From assembly GCA_963820095.1 (NCBI GenBank), contig CAWFZA010000037.1, forward strand, positions 124,001 to 188,000: a stretch of DNA of 64,000 nucleotides, in the 5' to 3' direction. The position numbers were made by a program, and so were the translations under genes. Shown piece after piece: positions 52,216 through 61,177 of the stretch. The notes beneath the pieces were generated by a model, which was given only the letters and a program-made list of their open reading frames with translations, searched no databases and was not told where the DNA came from. Numbering within the stretch: position 1 is the stretch's first letter; the number at the start of each line of letters is the position of its first letter. The DNA is from Roseiarcus sp963820095. GTDB taxonomy: Bacteria; Pseudomonadota; Alphaproteobacteria; Rhizobiales; Beijerinckiaceae.

Positions 52216-54723
52216 ATGCGGACGACGACATTCTCATTCATCGACCATGTGCCCGCTTCGGTGCGAGAGTTCCCGAAGCGGCGGGCGGCGGAAATCGCTG
52301 GCCTCGTCGCGCTCGCCGGCGTCGCGAGCCTCACACTTGCGCTTGCGACCTGGTCGGTCAGCGATCCCAGTCTCAACCATGCGACGAACGAGCGCGTCCA
52401 TAATCTCTTAGGCGCTCCAGGCGCGATCGCGGCCGACCTTGTGATGCAGTTCATCGGCCTTGCCTCGGTGGCCCTCCTGACGCCGCCCGCATTCTGGGGC
52501 TGGAGCCTCGTCACCAACCGGCGGCTTGAGCGGCCGCGCCTGAAGGTCGGCCTCTATTTGGCCGGAGTGATCGCGACGGCGGCGCTTGCCTCCCTGCTTC
52601 CTGCGCCCGGCAGCTGGCCGCTGCCAACTGGTCTCGGCGGGGTCCTCGGCGACGCGGTTCTAGCGCTGCCCCATCGCCTCCTTCCGACATCGCCTTGGGC
52701 CACCGTCGCGCTGGGCTCTAGCTTCGCCGCAATCGCCATCCTTGGCCTCGCCGCCGCTTCCGGCGTTGGCGGCTCGACCAGTTACCTCGAAGATGACCTC
52801 GACAACACAGCCGGAAAGGTCCGAGCCCGAGCGCTCGCGCGTTTCGACGAAGACGAGGAGGATGAGCCAAGTTTTGGCATAGTGTCGATCGGCGCGGTGA
52901 TTCATGCCCTACTCACGGCGAAGGCGGCGTTGCGCCGGATGGCGGCTCGCGGCTCGAGGACCGCGAGCCACTCCCCGATCCTGGCGCCAGCCGCGCCGGC
53001 CTCATGGTCAGCCCTTCGCGACGCCGACGATGTTTCGACCATTGCCGCCGCACTCGCGCCTCGCACTCCGGATTCGGCGCCGTTCCCTGCCATTCCGCCG
53101 CCCGTCCTGTCCCCGATTTCGGGCCGACCAGCCGCAGTCCGACCGGCGTTGGACATGGCAGTCCGACCGCGCGGCGAATGGATCATGCCCTCGATCACGA
53201 TGCTGACGGAGCCGAAGAAATCGGTCGGCGCCAAGATTTCGCAGGACGCGCTCGAGCAGAACGCGCGCTTGCTCGAAGGAGTCCTCGATGATTTCGGCGT
53301 GAAGGGGGAGATCGTCAATGTGCGCCCGGGTCCAGTCGTGGCCCTTTACGAACTCGAACCGGCGCCTGGCATCAAGTCCTCGCGTGTCATTGGGCTTGCC
53401 GACGACATCGCCCGCTCGATGTCTGCGGTCTCGGCCCGCGTGGCGGTCGTTCAGGGCCGCAACGCCATCGGCATCGAATTGCCGAACCAGCGTCGCGATA
53501 CCGTCTATCTGCGCGAGCTCCTAGCCAGCGAGGACTTCGGCCAATCGAATCACCGCCTGCCGATCGCCCTTGGCAAAACCATCGGGGGCGAGCCGGTAAT
53601 CGTGGACTTGACCCGCATGCCCCACCTCCTGGTCGCCGGCACCACCGGCTCGGGCAAGTCGGTCGCGATCAACACCATGATCCTCTCGCTTCTCTACCGG
53701 ATGAAGCCCGAGCGATGCCGGCTCATCATGGTCGATCCGAAGATGCTCGAGCTCTCCGCTTACGACGGCATCCCCCACCTCCTGACCCCCGTCGTCACCG
53801 ACCCGAAGAAAGCCGTCATCGCGCTCAAATGGGCGGTGCGGGAGATGGAGGAACGCTACAAGAAGATGTCGAAGGTCGGCGTGCGCAACATCGACGGTTT
53901 CAACGCCCGCGTCGCCGACGCTCTCGCCAAGGGCGAGCCGCTGACCCGTACGGTCCAGACCGGTTTCGATCGCGAGACCGGCGAAGCGATCTACGAGTTC
54001 GAGGAGATTCCGCTCGACGAACTGCCCTATATCGTCGTCGTCGTCGATGAAATGGCCGATCTCATGATGGTCGCCGGCAAGGACATCGAGGGCGCGATCC
54101 AAAGGCTTGCGCAAATGGCGCGCGCAGCCGGCATCCACCTCATCATGGCGACGCAGCGGCCGTCGGTCGACGTCATCACCGGCACCATCAAAGCCAATTT
54201 CCCCACCCGCATCTCGTTCCAGGTGACGAGCAAGATCGACAGCCGCACCATCCTCGGCGAGCAGGGCGCGGAGCAATTGCTCGGCCAGGGCGACATGCTC
54301 TACATGGCGGGCGGCGGGCGCATCTCACGCGTCCACGGGCCTTTCGTGTCCGACAACGAGGTCGAGAAGGTGGTCGCCCACATCAAGAAACAGGGCGCGC
54401 CCGAATACCTGCACGCCATCACCGAGGACAATGACGCAAGCGAGGACGACGACGAGGCCCCCCTGCCCTCCCCCGGCTCGATGGACGCCGAAGAATCGGC
54501 CGACTATTACGACCGCGCGGTCAACATCGTGCTGCGCGACCGCAAGGTCTCGACCAGCTATATCCAGCGCCGCCTCTCGGTCGGCTACAACAAGGCGGCT
54601 TCCCTGGTCGAGCGGATGGAGAAGGAGGGCGTGGTCAGCGCCCCCAATCATTCGGGCAAGCGCGAGATCCTGATCGGCAACGGCGTCGACAAGGGGGCGT
54701 TCGAGGATCTGAGCGAGGATTAG
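52216..54723 (+). CDS. ftsK: DNA translocase FtsK
   Basis: An 835-aa septal DNA pump that segregates the chromosome terminus. Four N-terminal membrane helices span residues 25-190. A linker follows, shorter than in E. coli. Then the motor: GDGxxAL-type alpha domain (ALEQNARLLEGVLDDFGVKG), Walker A LLVAGTTGSGKSVAINTM near residue 474, Walker B IVVVVDEMADLMMVAGKD near 605 and AAGIHLIMATQRPSVDVITG. The C-terminal winged-helix gamma domain (YIQRRLSVGYNKAASLVERM) recognises KOPS-like sites. Length is normal for alphaproteobacteria. A small hairpin AGCGCC-cag-GGCGCT overlaps the stop. Confidence 0.96.
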   Translation: MRTTTFSFIDHVPASVREFPKRRAAEIAGLVALAGVASLTLALATWSVSDPSLNHATNERVHNLLGAPGAIAADLVMQFIGLASVALLTPPAFWGWSLVTNRRLERPRLKVGLYLAGVIATAALASLLPAPGSWPLPTGLGGVLGDAVLALPHRLLPTSPWATVALGSSFAAIAILGLAAASGVGGSTSYLEDDLDNTAGKVRARALARFDEDEEDEPSFGIVSIGAVIHALLTAKAALRRMAARGSRTASHSPILAPAAPASWSALRDADDVSTIAAALAPRTPDSAPFPAIPPPVLSPISGRPAAVRPALDMAVRPRGEWIMPSITMLTEPKKSVGAKISQDALEQNARLLEGVLDDFGVKGEIVNVRPGPVVALYELEPAPGIKSSRVIGLADDIARSMSAVSARVAVVQGRNAIGIELPNQRRDTVYLRELLASEDFGQSNHRLPIALGKTIGGEPVIVDLTRMPHLLVAGTTGSGKSVAINTMILSLLYRMKPERCRLIMVDPKMLELSAYDGIPHLLTPVVTDPKKAVIALKWAVREMEERYKKMSKVGVRNIDGFNARVADALAKGEPLTRTVQTGFDRETGEAIYEFEEIPLDELPYIVVVVDEMADLMMVAGKDIEGAIQRLAQMARAAGIHLIMATQRPSVDVITGTIKANFPTRISFQVTSKIDSRTILGEQGAEQLLGQGDMLYMAGGGRISRVHGPFVSDNEVEKVVAHIKKQGAPEYLHAITEDNDASEDDDEAPLPSPGSMDAEESADYYDRAVNIVLRDRKVSTSYIQRRLSVGYNKAASLVERMEKEGVVSAPNHSGKREILIGNGVDKGAFEDLSED

Positions 54724-54963
54724 CGCCCAGGGCGCTTCGTGCGGCCGCACGCGAGGAGGCCGGCCGCAGCGGATTGACAGCGCCTTAGCGCGAGGGTTTC
54801 TCAAGTGGTGTCCGCTTGCCGAACGGGCTGATCAGGGCAACCGACGGGCGAACCAACCGATGCTTGGTCCCACCGCTCATCTTGATACGTCGCGCGAGAC
54901 AATCTGCCTCCGCGGGACCAATGGCCGGAGTTTCGTCTCGACGGGCTCGACTAGCCAGACCAT

Positions 54964-55390
54964 GTGAACGCCGCGGTCGAATTGACCGACCGGATGGTCG
55001 AGCGCGGCTTCGGCGACCATACCGCGCTCATCGGCCATGGTCGGCGCCGCACCTACAAGGAGCTTGCGGACTGGAGCAACCGGCTGGCCGCGCGCTCATC
55101 GAGCCGGCGCCCGGTTCCTGATCCGCTCGGCGAACAATCCCGCGATGATCGCCTGTTGGCTCGCTGCGACGAAGGCAGGCGCGGGCGCGGTCAATACGAT
55201 GCCAATGCTGCGGGCTGGAGAACTGACGAAGATCGTCGACAAGGCCAGATTGGCCTCGCTTTATGCGACACCCGCATCCTCGATGAACTGGTCGCCTGCG
55301 CGCGCGGACGTCAGGAATATTGGCGAGAAGTGTCCGACGGCGACGCGGGTGGCCGGCAGCGATCCGCTGAAAATGACGACGCCCAGTAGG
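54964..55390 (+). pseudogene. Acyl-CoA ligase (benzoate-CoA ligase-like) remnant
   Basis: Remains of the first 140 or so residues of an AMP-forming aryl/acyl-CoA ligase, normally about 540 aa. In three frames one finds VELTDRMVERGFGDHTALIG and TYKELADWSNRLAA, then SANNPAMIACWLAATKAGAG and NTMPMLRAGELTKIVDKARL, then ALCDTRILDELVACARG. These are the consecutive N-terminal motifs of the benzoate/2-aminobenzoate-CoA ligase group. The AMP-binding core and C-terminal domain are missing, so this is true decay, not a single sequencing error. The whole interval 54724-55677 contains no intact gene. Confidence 0.75.
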
Positions 55391-55677
55391 CCGCTGCCCC
55401 GTGCCTCGGTTGTTCGTTCCATCCGGCCTCGCTTCCTCGATCCTCACAGTAAAAGTTGAAACCTGGCGGGGACACGGACAGAGCGATACGTTTTTCATAT
55501 TCTGTACTGGTGAGGCGATGCAAACAGTTGGGTGTCAGGGGGACCCGCGCCCTCACTTGTTGACTTGGGTCTCCGGAGAGAACGGCGGCTTCCAGCGTCG
55601 CGGCCCATGCCTCCGCCTTGCCCGCCTCTCGCCGTGGCCTTAGGGATGGGCGACATCCAAACAGGGGAGTTCATGGA

Positions 55678-56655
55678 ATGACCGAGGGCGCCATGGAAAA
55701 GGTCCGGCTCGGCCGCACCGACCTTATGGTCACGCCCATCTGCTTTGGCACCTCTGGCCTCGGCGACATGCCTGACACCTATGGCTACGGCGTCGATGAA
55801 GCCCGCGCTAGAGCCACGCTACACGCCATTTTCGATGGGCCCGCCAACTTCATCGACACTGCGCGAAACTATGGCATGGGCCGCAGCGAGGAGCGGATCG
55901 GCGCTGTCATTCGCGAGCGCGGCGGCCTGCCCCAGGGCTTTGTCATCTCGACCAAGCTCGACCGCGATTTCGAAACGAGCGCGTTCGACGCCTCACGCGC
56001 ACGCCGCTCGTTCGAGCAAAGCCTGACGGCGCTGGGGCTTGAACGGGTCGATATCCTGCATCTCCACGATCCCGAACACGCCAGGTCGTTCGAGGAGGCG
56101 ACCGGCAAGGATGGCGCGCTCGGCGAACTCTTCCGCATCAGGGAGGAGGGCCTCGCAAAGGCGATCGGGCTCGCAGCCGGCCCGGCGTCCATGATGATGC
56201 CGCTCTTGCGGAACTGGGACTTCGACGCACTGATCACCCACAATCGCTTCACCCTCGCCAATCGGAGCGCCAATGACATGCTCGACCTGGCGAAATCGCG
56301 CGGCATCGCCGTCCTCAACGCCGCGCCTTATGCAAGCGGAGTGCTCGCCAAGGGGTCGACCGTCTATCCGCGCTACGCCTATCAGGAAGCTTCGGACGAG
56401 ATGCTCGATCCGATCCGCAAGATCGAAGCAATCTGCACGCTCCACGGCGTGCCGCCGGGGGCGGCGGCGCTGCAATTCTCGATGCGCGATCCCAGGATCG
56501 CCTCGACCATCTGCGGCGTGACCAAGCCCGAACGGGTCAAGCAGACAGTCAACTGGGCGCGCTTTCCAATCCCGGAGGAAGCCCGGGCCGAATTGATGGC
56601 GCTCAGCTATTCCTCCGACGACCCCGAGGCGACGCGCGACTACAAACTGGGATAG
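55678..56655 (+). CDS. Aldo/keto reductase (aldose/fucose dehydrogenase-like)
   Basis: A 325-aa TIM-barrel NAD(P)-dependent oxidoreductase. The catalytic tetrad is visible: Asp and Tyr in NFIDTARNYGMGRSE, Lys in FVISTKLDRDF and His in ILHLHDPEHA. The cofactor end reads ASTICGVTKPERVKQTVNWA. It resembles D-threo-aldose 1-dehydrogenase (L-fucose dehydrogenase), which oxidises aldoses to lactones and would fit the lactonases in this window. ATG 55678 follows GGGGAG; a longer frame upstream is non-coding in character. Confidence 0.9.
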   Translation: MTEGAMEKVRLGRTDLMVTPICFGTSGLGDMPDTYGYGVDEARARATLHAIFDGPANFIDTARNYGMGRSEERIGAVIRERGGLPQGFVISTKLDRDFETSAFDASRARRSFEQSLTALGLERVDILHLHDPEHARSFEEATGKDGALGELFRIREEGLAKAIGLAAGPASMMMPLLRNWDFDALITHNRFTLANRSANDMLDLAKSRGIAVLNAAPYASGVLAKGSTVYPRYAYQEASDEMLDPIRKIEAICTLHGVPPGAAALQFSMRDPRIASTICGVTKPERVKQTVNWARFPIPEEARAELMALSYSSDDPEATRDYKLG

Positions 56656-56791
56656 CTTGACCAGCGGGATCACCGCCAGCGCCAGAGGTCGACCGCCGCG
56701 CCCTTGCCATCCTGTCCTTGCTGAACTACAGAAATGGTCGTCGCCTTGAGCTACCGAGGCGTTCAAGCCTATCCTTCGCGCATCGGCGATC

Positions 56792-57919
56792 GTGGTCAAG
56801 CTTCCCTCTCTCGACCAATTCAACCGCATCGTCGTCAAAGTAGGATCCTCGCTCCTGGTTGACCAGGCGTTCGGCGCCGTCCGGCGAGGATGGCTCGAGG
56901 CGCTCGCTTCGGACATCGCGGCGCTGCACGAGCGCGGCGCCAGCGTGGTTGTGGTGTCTTCCGGCGCGATCGCTCTTGGCCGCACCATAGCCAAGCTGCC
57001 TAAGGGGATCCTCAAACTCGAAGACAGCCAAGCCTCGGCCGCGATCGGGCAGATCGCGCTCGCCAGCGAGTGGTCTCGCGCGCTCAACCGTCACGGCATT
57101 GTCGCGGGCCAGGTGCTGCTCACCTTGCAAGACACGGAAGAGCGCCGTCGCTACCTGAACGCGCGCGCCACTCTCGGCCGCCTCTTCGCCATGCGCGCCA
57201 TCCCGATCATCAACGAGAATGATACGGTTGCGACGAGCGAGATCCGCTATGGCGACAATGATCGCCTCGCCGCGCGCGTCGCCACGATGACGAGCGCCGA
57301 TCTACTGATCCTGCTCTCCGACGTCGCCGGGCTTTATGATTCGCCCCCCCACCGCAACGCGCACGCGCGATTGCTGCCGGTCGTCGAGCGCATCACGCCC
57401 GAGATTGAGGCGATGGCCGGCGGCGCTGCGTCGGAACTCTCGCGCGGCGGCATGCACACTAAGATCGAAGCCGCCCGCATCGCCACCTCGGCGGGCGCTC
57501 ACATGGTCATCGCTGACGGGCAAATCGTCCACCCAATCGAGCGTATCGCCGAAGGCAAAGATTGCACCTGGTTCCTCACGCCGTCGAACCCGATCGCAGC
57601 GCGGAAGGTTTGGATCGGCGGGTCGCTTGAACTCAAAGGCGCAGTGTTCATCGACGCAGGCGCCGTCGCGGCGCTGGGCCGCGGCAAAAGCCTGTTGCCG
57701 GCGGGGGTCACGCGCGTTGAAGGCATATTCGAGCGCGGAGACTGTGTCGCGATCCGCGACGAGAGGGGGGTCGAGATCGGGCGGGGGCTCGTCGCCTATG
57801 ATGCGCTGCGGGCCGAGCGCATTCGCGGCCGCAATTCACGGGATATCGCGCAAATATTGGGGACGGCCGGCCGGGCCGAGATGATTCATCGCGACGACAT
57901 GGCGTTCTCGGGCCGCTGA
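56792..57919 (+). CDS. proB: Glutamate 5-kinase
   Basis: A 375-aa proline-synthesis enzyme that phosphorylates glutamate. The amino-acid kinase domain shows RIVVKVGSSLLVD, VVVVSSGAIALGR, PIINENDTVATSEIRYGDND and GGMHTKIEAARIATSAG; a C-terminal PUA domain starts near residue 280 (GAVFIDAGAVAALGRGKSLL). Start is GTG 56792, two codons before KLPSLDQFNRIVVK; no in-frame ATG fits. The usual obgE and proA neighbours are absent. Confidence 0.95.
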   Translation: MVKLPSLDQFNRIVVKVGSSLLVDQAFGAVRRGWLEALASDIAALHERGASVVVVSSGAIALGRTIAKLPKGILKLEDSQASAAIGQIALASEWSRALNRHGIVAGQVLLTLQDTEERRRYLNARATLGRLFAMRAIPIINENDTVATSEIRYGDNDRLAARVATMTSADLLILLSDVAGLYDSPPHRNAHARLLPVVERITPEIEAMAGGAASELSRGGMHTKIEAARIATSAGAHMVIADGQIVHPIERIAEGKDCTWFLTPSNPIAARKVWIGGSLELKGAVFIDAGAVAALGRGKSLLPAGVTRVEGIFERGDCVAIRDERGVEIGRGLVAYDALRAERIRGRNSRDIAQILGTAGRAEMIHRDDMAFSGR

Positions 57920-57989
57920 GCCGCAATGGCGGCGACGCGCACCCGGCGGGCCTTGGCAGCGCGGGCGCCGCCGCGCATAAGTCCTAGAC

Positions 57990-59789
57990 ATGGCCTCCCT
58001 CGTCCGGCGCCGCCCCCGGCTGTTCTCGGCGCCGCGGCCGGCGCTGATCGTGCTCGCAGCCGTGCGGGCGCGGTTGCGCGCAAGCGAATTCGGCATGACG
58101 GCGCTTGCCATCGGTGTCGGCGTCCTCGCCGGCTTGTGCGTCGCCGTGATGACCAGCATCGTCAACGTTGCGCATGTGCGCATTTTCGGCATTCCCTTCG
58201 ACGTTCGCCTCAGCGCCGCTGCGCGCGTCGCCCCTCGTGCGGCATTTGGCTCCCTAATGCTGGGCGGCCTTTTGCTTGGCGCGATCGACCTCTGGCTCAC
58301 TCGGAGGAAGACGCCGCCGGCAGTCGATCCGGTCGAGGCCAACGCCCTGCGCGGCGGGCGCATGTCGCTCCGCCAGAGCATGATGGTGGCGACGCAAACC
58401 GTGATCTCGAACGGCTGCGGCGCCTCGGTCGGACTCGAGGCGGGATATGCGCAGCTCGGCGCTGGCGTCGCCTCATACCTCGGAGTGAGATCGCGCTTAC
58501 GCCGGCAGGACCTTCGGATGCTCGTCGGCTGCGGCGCCGGCGGCGCCATCGCGGCGGCGTTCGGAGCGCCGCTGACCGGCGCATTTTACGCCTTCGAACT
58601 CATCATCGGCGCCTATTCGCTGGCCAACGCGATTCCCGTCTTCGCCGCCACCCTCGCCGCGTCGCTGACCACCGAGGCGATCATCGGCGCGCCGTACGAC
58701 ATTACAGCGCCAGCCGTCGCCCCGCTGACCTTCCTCGATTACGCCGCGCTGATCGGCCTCGGTCTCGTCGGGGCTGCGGTCGGCGTCGGCGCGATGCGCA
58801 TCGCGGCGTTGATCGAGCGGGCGTTTCGCTGGGCGATTCCCTGGCGTCTCATGCGTCCTGTCGTCGGCGGAATGATGGTCGGCGCGATGGCGATCTACAG
58901 CCCGCAGGTGCTGGGGGCCGGCCACGGCGCGCTTGGACTCGACTTCTATTCGCCTCTGAGCGCAAGAGAGTTGATAATTCTCATCGCGCTCAAGCTTACC
59001 GCCTGTCTTGTTTCGCTGGCCTCCGGTTTCCGCGGCGGGATGTTTTTTGCTTCGCTGTTCGTTGGCTCGCTGCTTGGCAAGCTCTATGCGGTCGGCGCCG
59101 ACGCCTTGGTCCCGTCGATGGGGCTCGAAACTACGGCCTGCGTGCTGGTCGGCATGGGGACGCTGAGCGCGGCGATCGTCGGCGGGCCGCTGACCATGAC
59201 CTTTCTGGTGCTCGAGAGCACGGGAAACCTTGGCGTCGCGGGCGGCGTTCTTGCAGCCTCCATCGCGACCACGCTCGCGGTGCGGGCGACCTTCGGTTAT
59301 TCGTTCACCACTTGGCGCCTGCATCTGCGCGGCGAGACGATCCGCGGCGGTCAGGATGTGGGCTGGCTGCGCGATCTGACGGTTGGACGCATGATGGCGC
59401 CGGCGCCGCCGACCTTTCCTGCCGATCACTCGTTGCGCGCTTTCCGCGAAGCTTGTCCGCTCGGCAGCGCCAGTGTGGTTGTCGCGGTAAACAAAGACGG
59501 GCGATACCAGGGGCTGATCAGCGTCCCCGAGGCGCATGCGATCCAAATCGAGAACGGCGCCGACGGAGGCCCGATCGCCCGCATCGCGCATCTGCAGGCG
59601 ACGGTGTTGCATCCGGACGACAATGTCCGCAGGGCGCTCGACGTTTTTGGCGCCTCCCAGGCCGACACCCTGGCCGTCACCGCGCGCTCGACCGACAAGG
59701 TGTTAGGGACCCTCGGAGAAGCCTATGCCGCGCGTCGGTACGCGCAGGAGACCAATCTCGCGATGAAGGGTGTGCTTGGCGGGGGATAG
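57990..59789 (+). CDS. Divergent CLC-type channel with C-terminal CBS region
   Basis: A 599-aa membrane protein of the CLC fold with atypical filter motifs. Helix N-termini read SNGCGASVGLEAGYAQLG where normal CLCs have GREGPxV, keeping the Glu but replacing the Pro-containing part, and GFRGGMFFASLFVGSL where GIFAPSL is usual. The GxGxPLTGAFYAFEL segment and LVGMGTLSAAIVGGPLTMTF are preserved. A soluble C-terminal part (LTVGRMMAPAPPTFPADHSL to DTLAVTARSTDKVLG) matches paired CBS domains that sense nucleotides. Anion selectivity may be altered. ATG 57990 is 70 bp after proB, possibly co-transcribed. Confidence 0.88.
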   Translation: MASLVRRRPRLFSAPRPALIVLAAVRARLRASEFGMTALAIGVGVLAGLCVAVMTSIVNVAHVRIFGIPFDVRLSAAARVAPRAAFGSLMLGGLLLGAIDLWLTRRKTPPAVDPVEANALRGGRMSLRQSMMVATQTVISNGCGASVGLEAGYAQLGAGVASYLGVRSRLRRQDLRMLVGCGAGGAIAAAFGAPLTGAFYAFELIIGAYSLANAIPVFAATLAASLTTEAIIGAPYDITAPAVAPLTFLDYAALIGLGLVGAAVGVGAMRIAALIERAFRWAIPWRLMRPVVGGMMVGAMAIYSPQVLGAGHGALGLDFYSPLSARELIILIALKLTACLVSLASGFRGGMFFASLFVGSLLGKLYAVGADALVPSMGLETTACVLVGMGTLSAAIVGGPLTMTFLVLESTGNLGVAGGVLAASIATTLAVRATFGYSFTTWRLHLRGETIRGGQDVGWLRDLTVGRMMAPAPPTFPADHSLRAFREACPLGSASVVVAVNKDGRYQGLISVPEAHAIQIENGADGGPIARIAHLQATVLHPDDNVRRALDVFGASQADTLAVTARSTDKVLGTLGEAYAARRYAQETNLAMKGVLGGG

Positions 59790-59956
59790 TGCGGCCGCGA
59801 GCCGAACAGGCGCGCAGCCGAGCGTTTGGGTTCATGCGGGACCCCCGGTCGTGCGCTTGCGCGCCCGCTTCCGGCCGTCTAAAAATCCAGGGGTGAGTGT
59901 TGCCGCCTGACGCCCAACAGGCTTAACAAGAGGGAGAGATTCCTGCGAGCTGCATC

Positions 59957-61006
59957 ATGAGCGTCAGCAGATCGAAGTACGTCGCCTGCACCCCTTGGGA
60001 AAGTAAACCGTTTGATTTAGACATTCATACATGGCGGGATAAACCGGACGGCTACTTTTTTAATTATTGGGTACGCATTTTCAAAGAATTTGAAAAATGC
60101 TCTCCATTGAGCGGACTCACTTTCTATTTGGTGTCAAATCATGATCGGGTGAATGAGCTGCCGTCCTATGGAGATGGGGTTGTCGCCGTCATCAGAAGCG
60201 ACGAAGAGTGCTGGGTCCCGCCCTATCAGGACAAGGTTCGCTACGTCTTCAAGACTTACGGATTTGAGCCCTGGTGTGGCTCTTCGCTACGCCAGCAATC
60301 GCCTGCCTCGGTCCTGAAATGCGTGAGAGACTGGGGCCTCTGGAACTTGCACTACGTCACGTACTTGCGTCAAAGCGGCTTCCGGCCTCAGCGGTCCGAC
60401 AGAAAAATGGTGATGCCGCTCGGCTATGCGCGGCAGACGGACCTGCCTGGCAAGCCTTTCGAATCGCGCCGCTACCCGGTTGGATTTCTCGGCAGCATCG
60501 AAAATAGGGAATATTCCACCTTTTCGCCCAAAAGACTGGTCGCGACCCCAAAATCCATCGCGCGCGCCAGGATGGCCGATTCTTTGCGACGAATGGCGGC
60601 CGCCGCGCCGGATGCGGTCTTCTACGGCACAACCGCATCTTTCACCGAAAGCACGATGACCGACGCCGGGGATCGCTACACCGAAATCATGGCCGATACG
60701 AAAATCGCCTTGGCGCCGCGCGGGTCCTCTGTCGAGACCTATCGCTTCTTCGAAGCAATGCGCCAGGGCTGCGTCGTCATCTGCGATCGACTTCCGCCAC
60801 ACTGGTTTTACGTGGGTTCCCCCGCGATACAGATTGACGACTGGGGCGACCTGGACGCGGTGGTAAGCACGCTCCTGGCCGACCCGGAGCGTCTCAAGGA
60901 CCTCCACCGAAGATCGTTGGCGTGGTGGGATGAAAAGCTTTCCGAGCGCGCAGTCGCTCAGGTGATCGCGAAATGCCTCGACTCCTCAAGTGGGAGCCAG
61001 AAGTAA
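59957..61006 (+). CDS. Exostosin-like (GT47-type) glycosyltransferase family protein
   Basis: A 349-aa soluble protein; no signal peptide. N-terminal part: KPFDLDIHTWRDKPDGYFFN and FYLVSNHDRVNELP. C-terminal part matches the exostosin pattern: DTKIALAPRGSSVETYRFFE AM, then GCVVICDRLPPHWFYVGSPA and WWDEKLSERAVAQVIAKCL. The first 200 bp are much richer in AT than neighbours, suggesting transfer. It may add sugar to a capsule or surface glycan, but it stands alone. Family call rests on the C-terminal motif. Confidence 0.72.
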   Translation: MSVSRSKYVACTPWESKPFDLDIHTWRDKPDGYFFNYWVRIFKEFEKCSPLSGLTFYLVSNHDRVNELPSYGDGVVAVIRSDEECWVPPYQDKVRYVFKTYGFEPWCGSSLRQQSPASVLKCVRDWGLWNLHYVTYLRQSGFRPQRSDRKMVMPLGYARQTDLPGKPFESRRYPVGFLGSIENREYSTFSPKRLVATPKSIARARMADSLRRMAAAAPDAVFYGTTASFTESTMTDAGDRYTEIMADTKIALAPRGSSVETYRFFEAMRQGCVVICDRLPPHWFYVGSPAIQIDDWGDLDAVVSTLLADPERLKDLHRRSLAWWDEKLSERAVAQVIAKCLDSSSGSQK

Positions 61007-61177
61007 GACCGCGCTCATAAGCGCTGAACCTCGTGAGCCCAGTCACGCATTCCGAGTGACGTGATCGTCTCGGGTTTGAGCGATGAGTTTGCGCCAAGCG
61101 TCGCATGCGGCCTCGACGATGATCGCCATGAAATCCTTCTCCGTGTCGCTTCGAGCCCTGTTGCGCGCGAAGGATTT

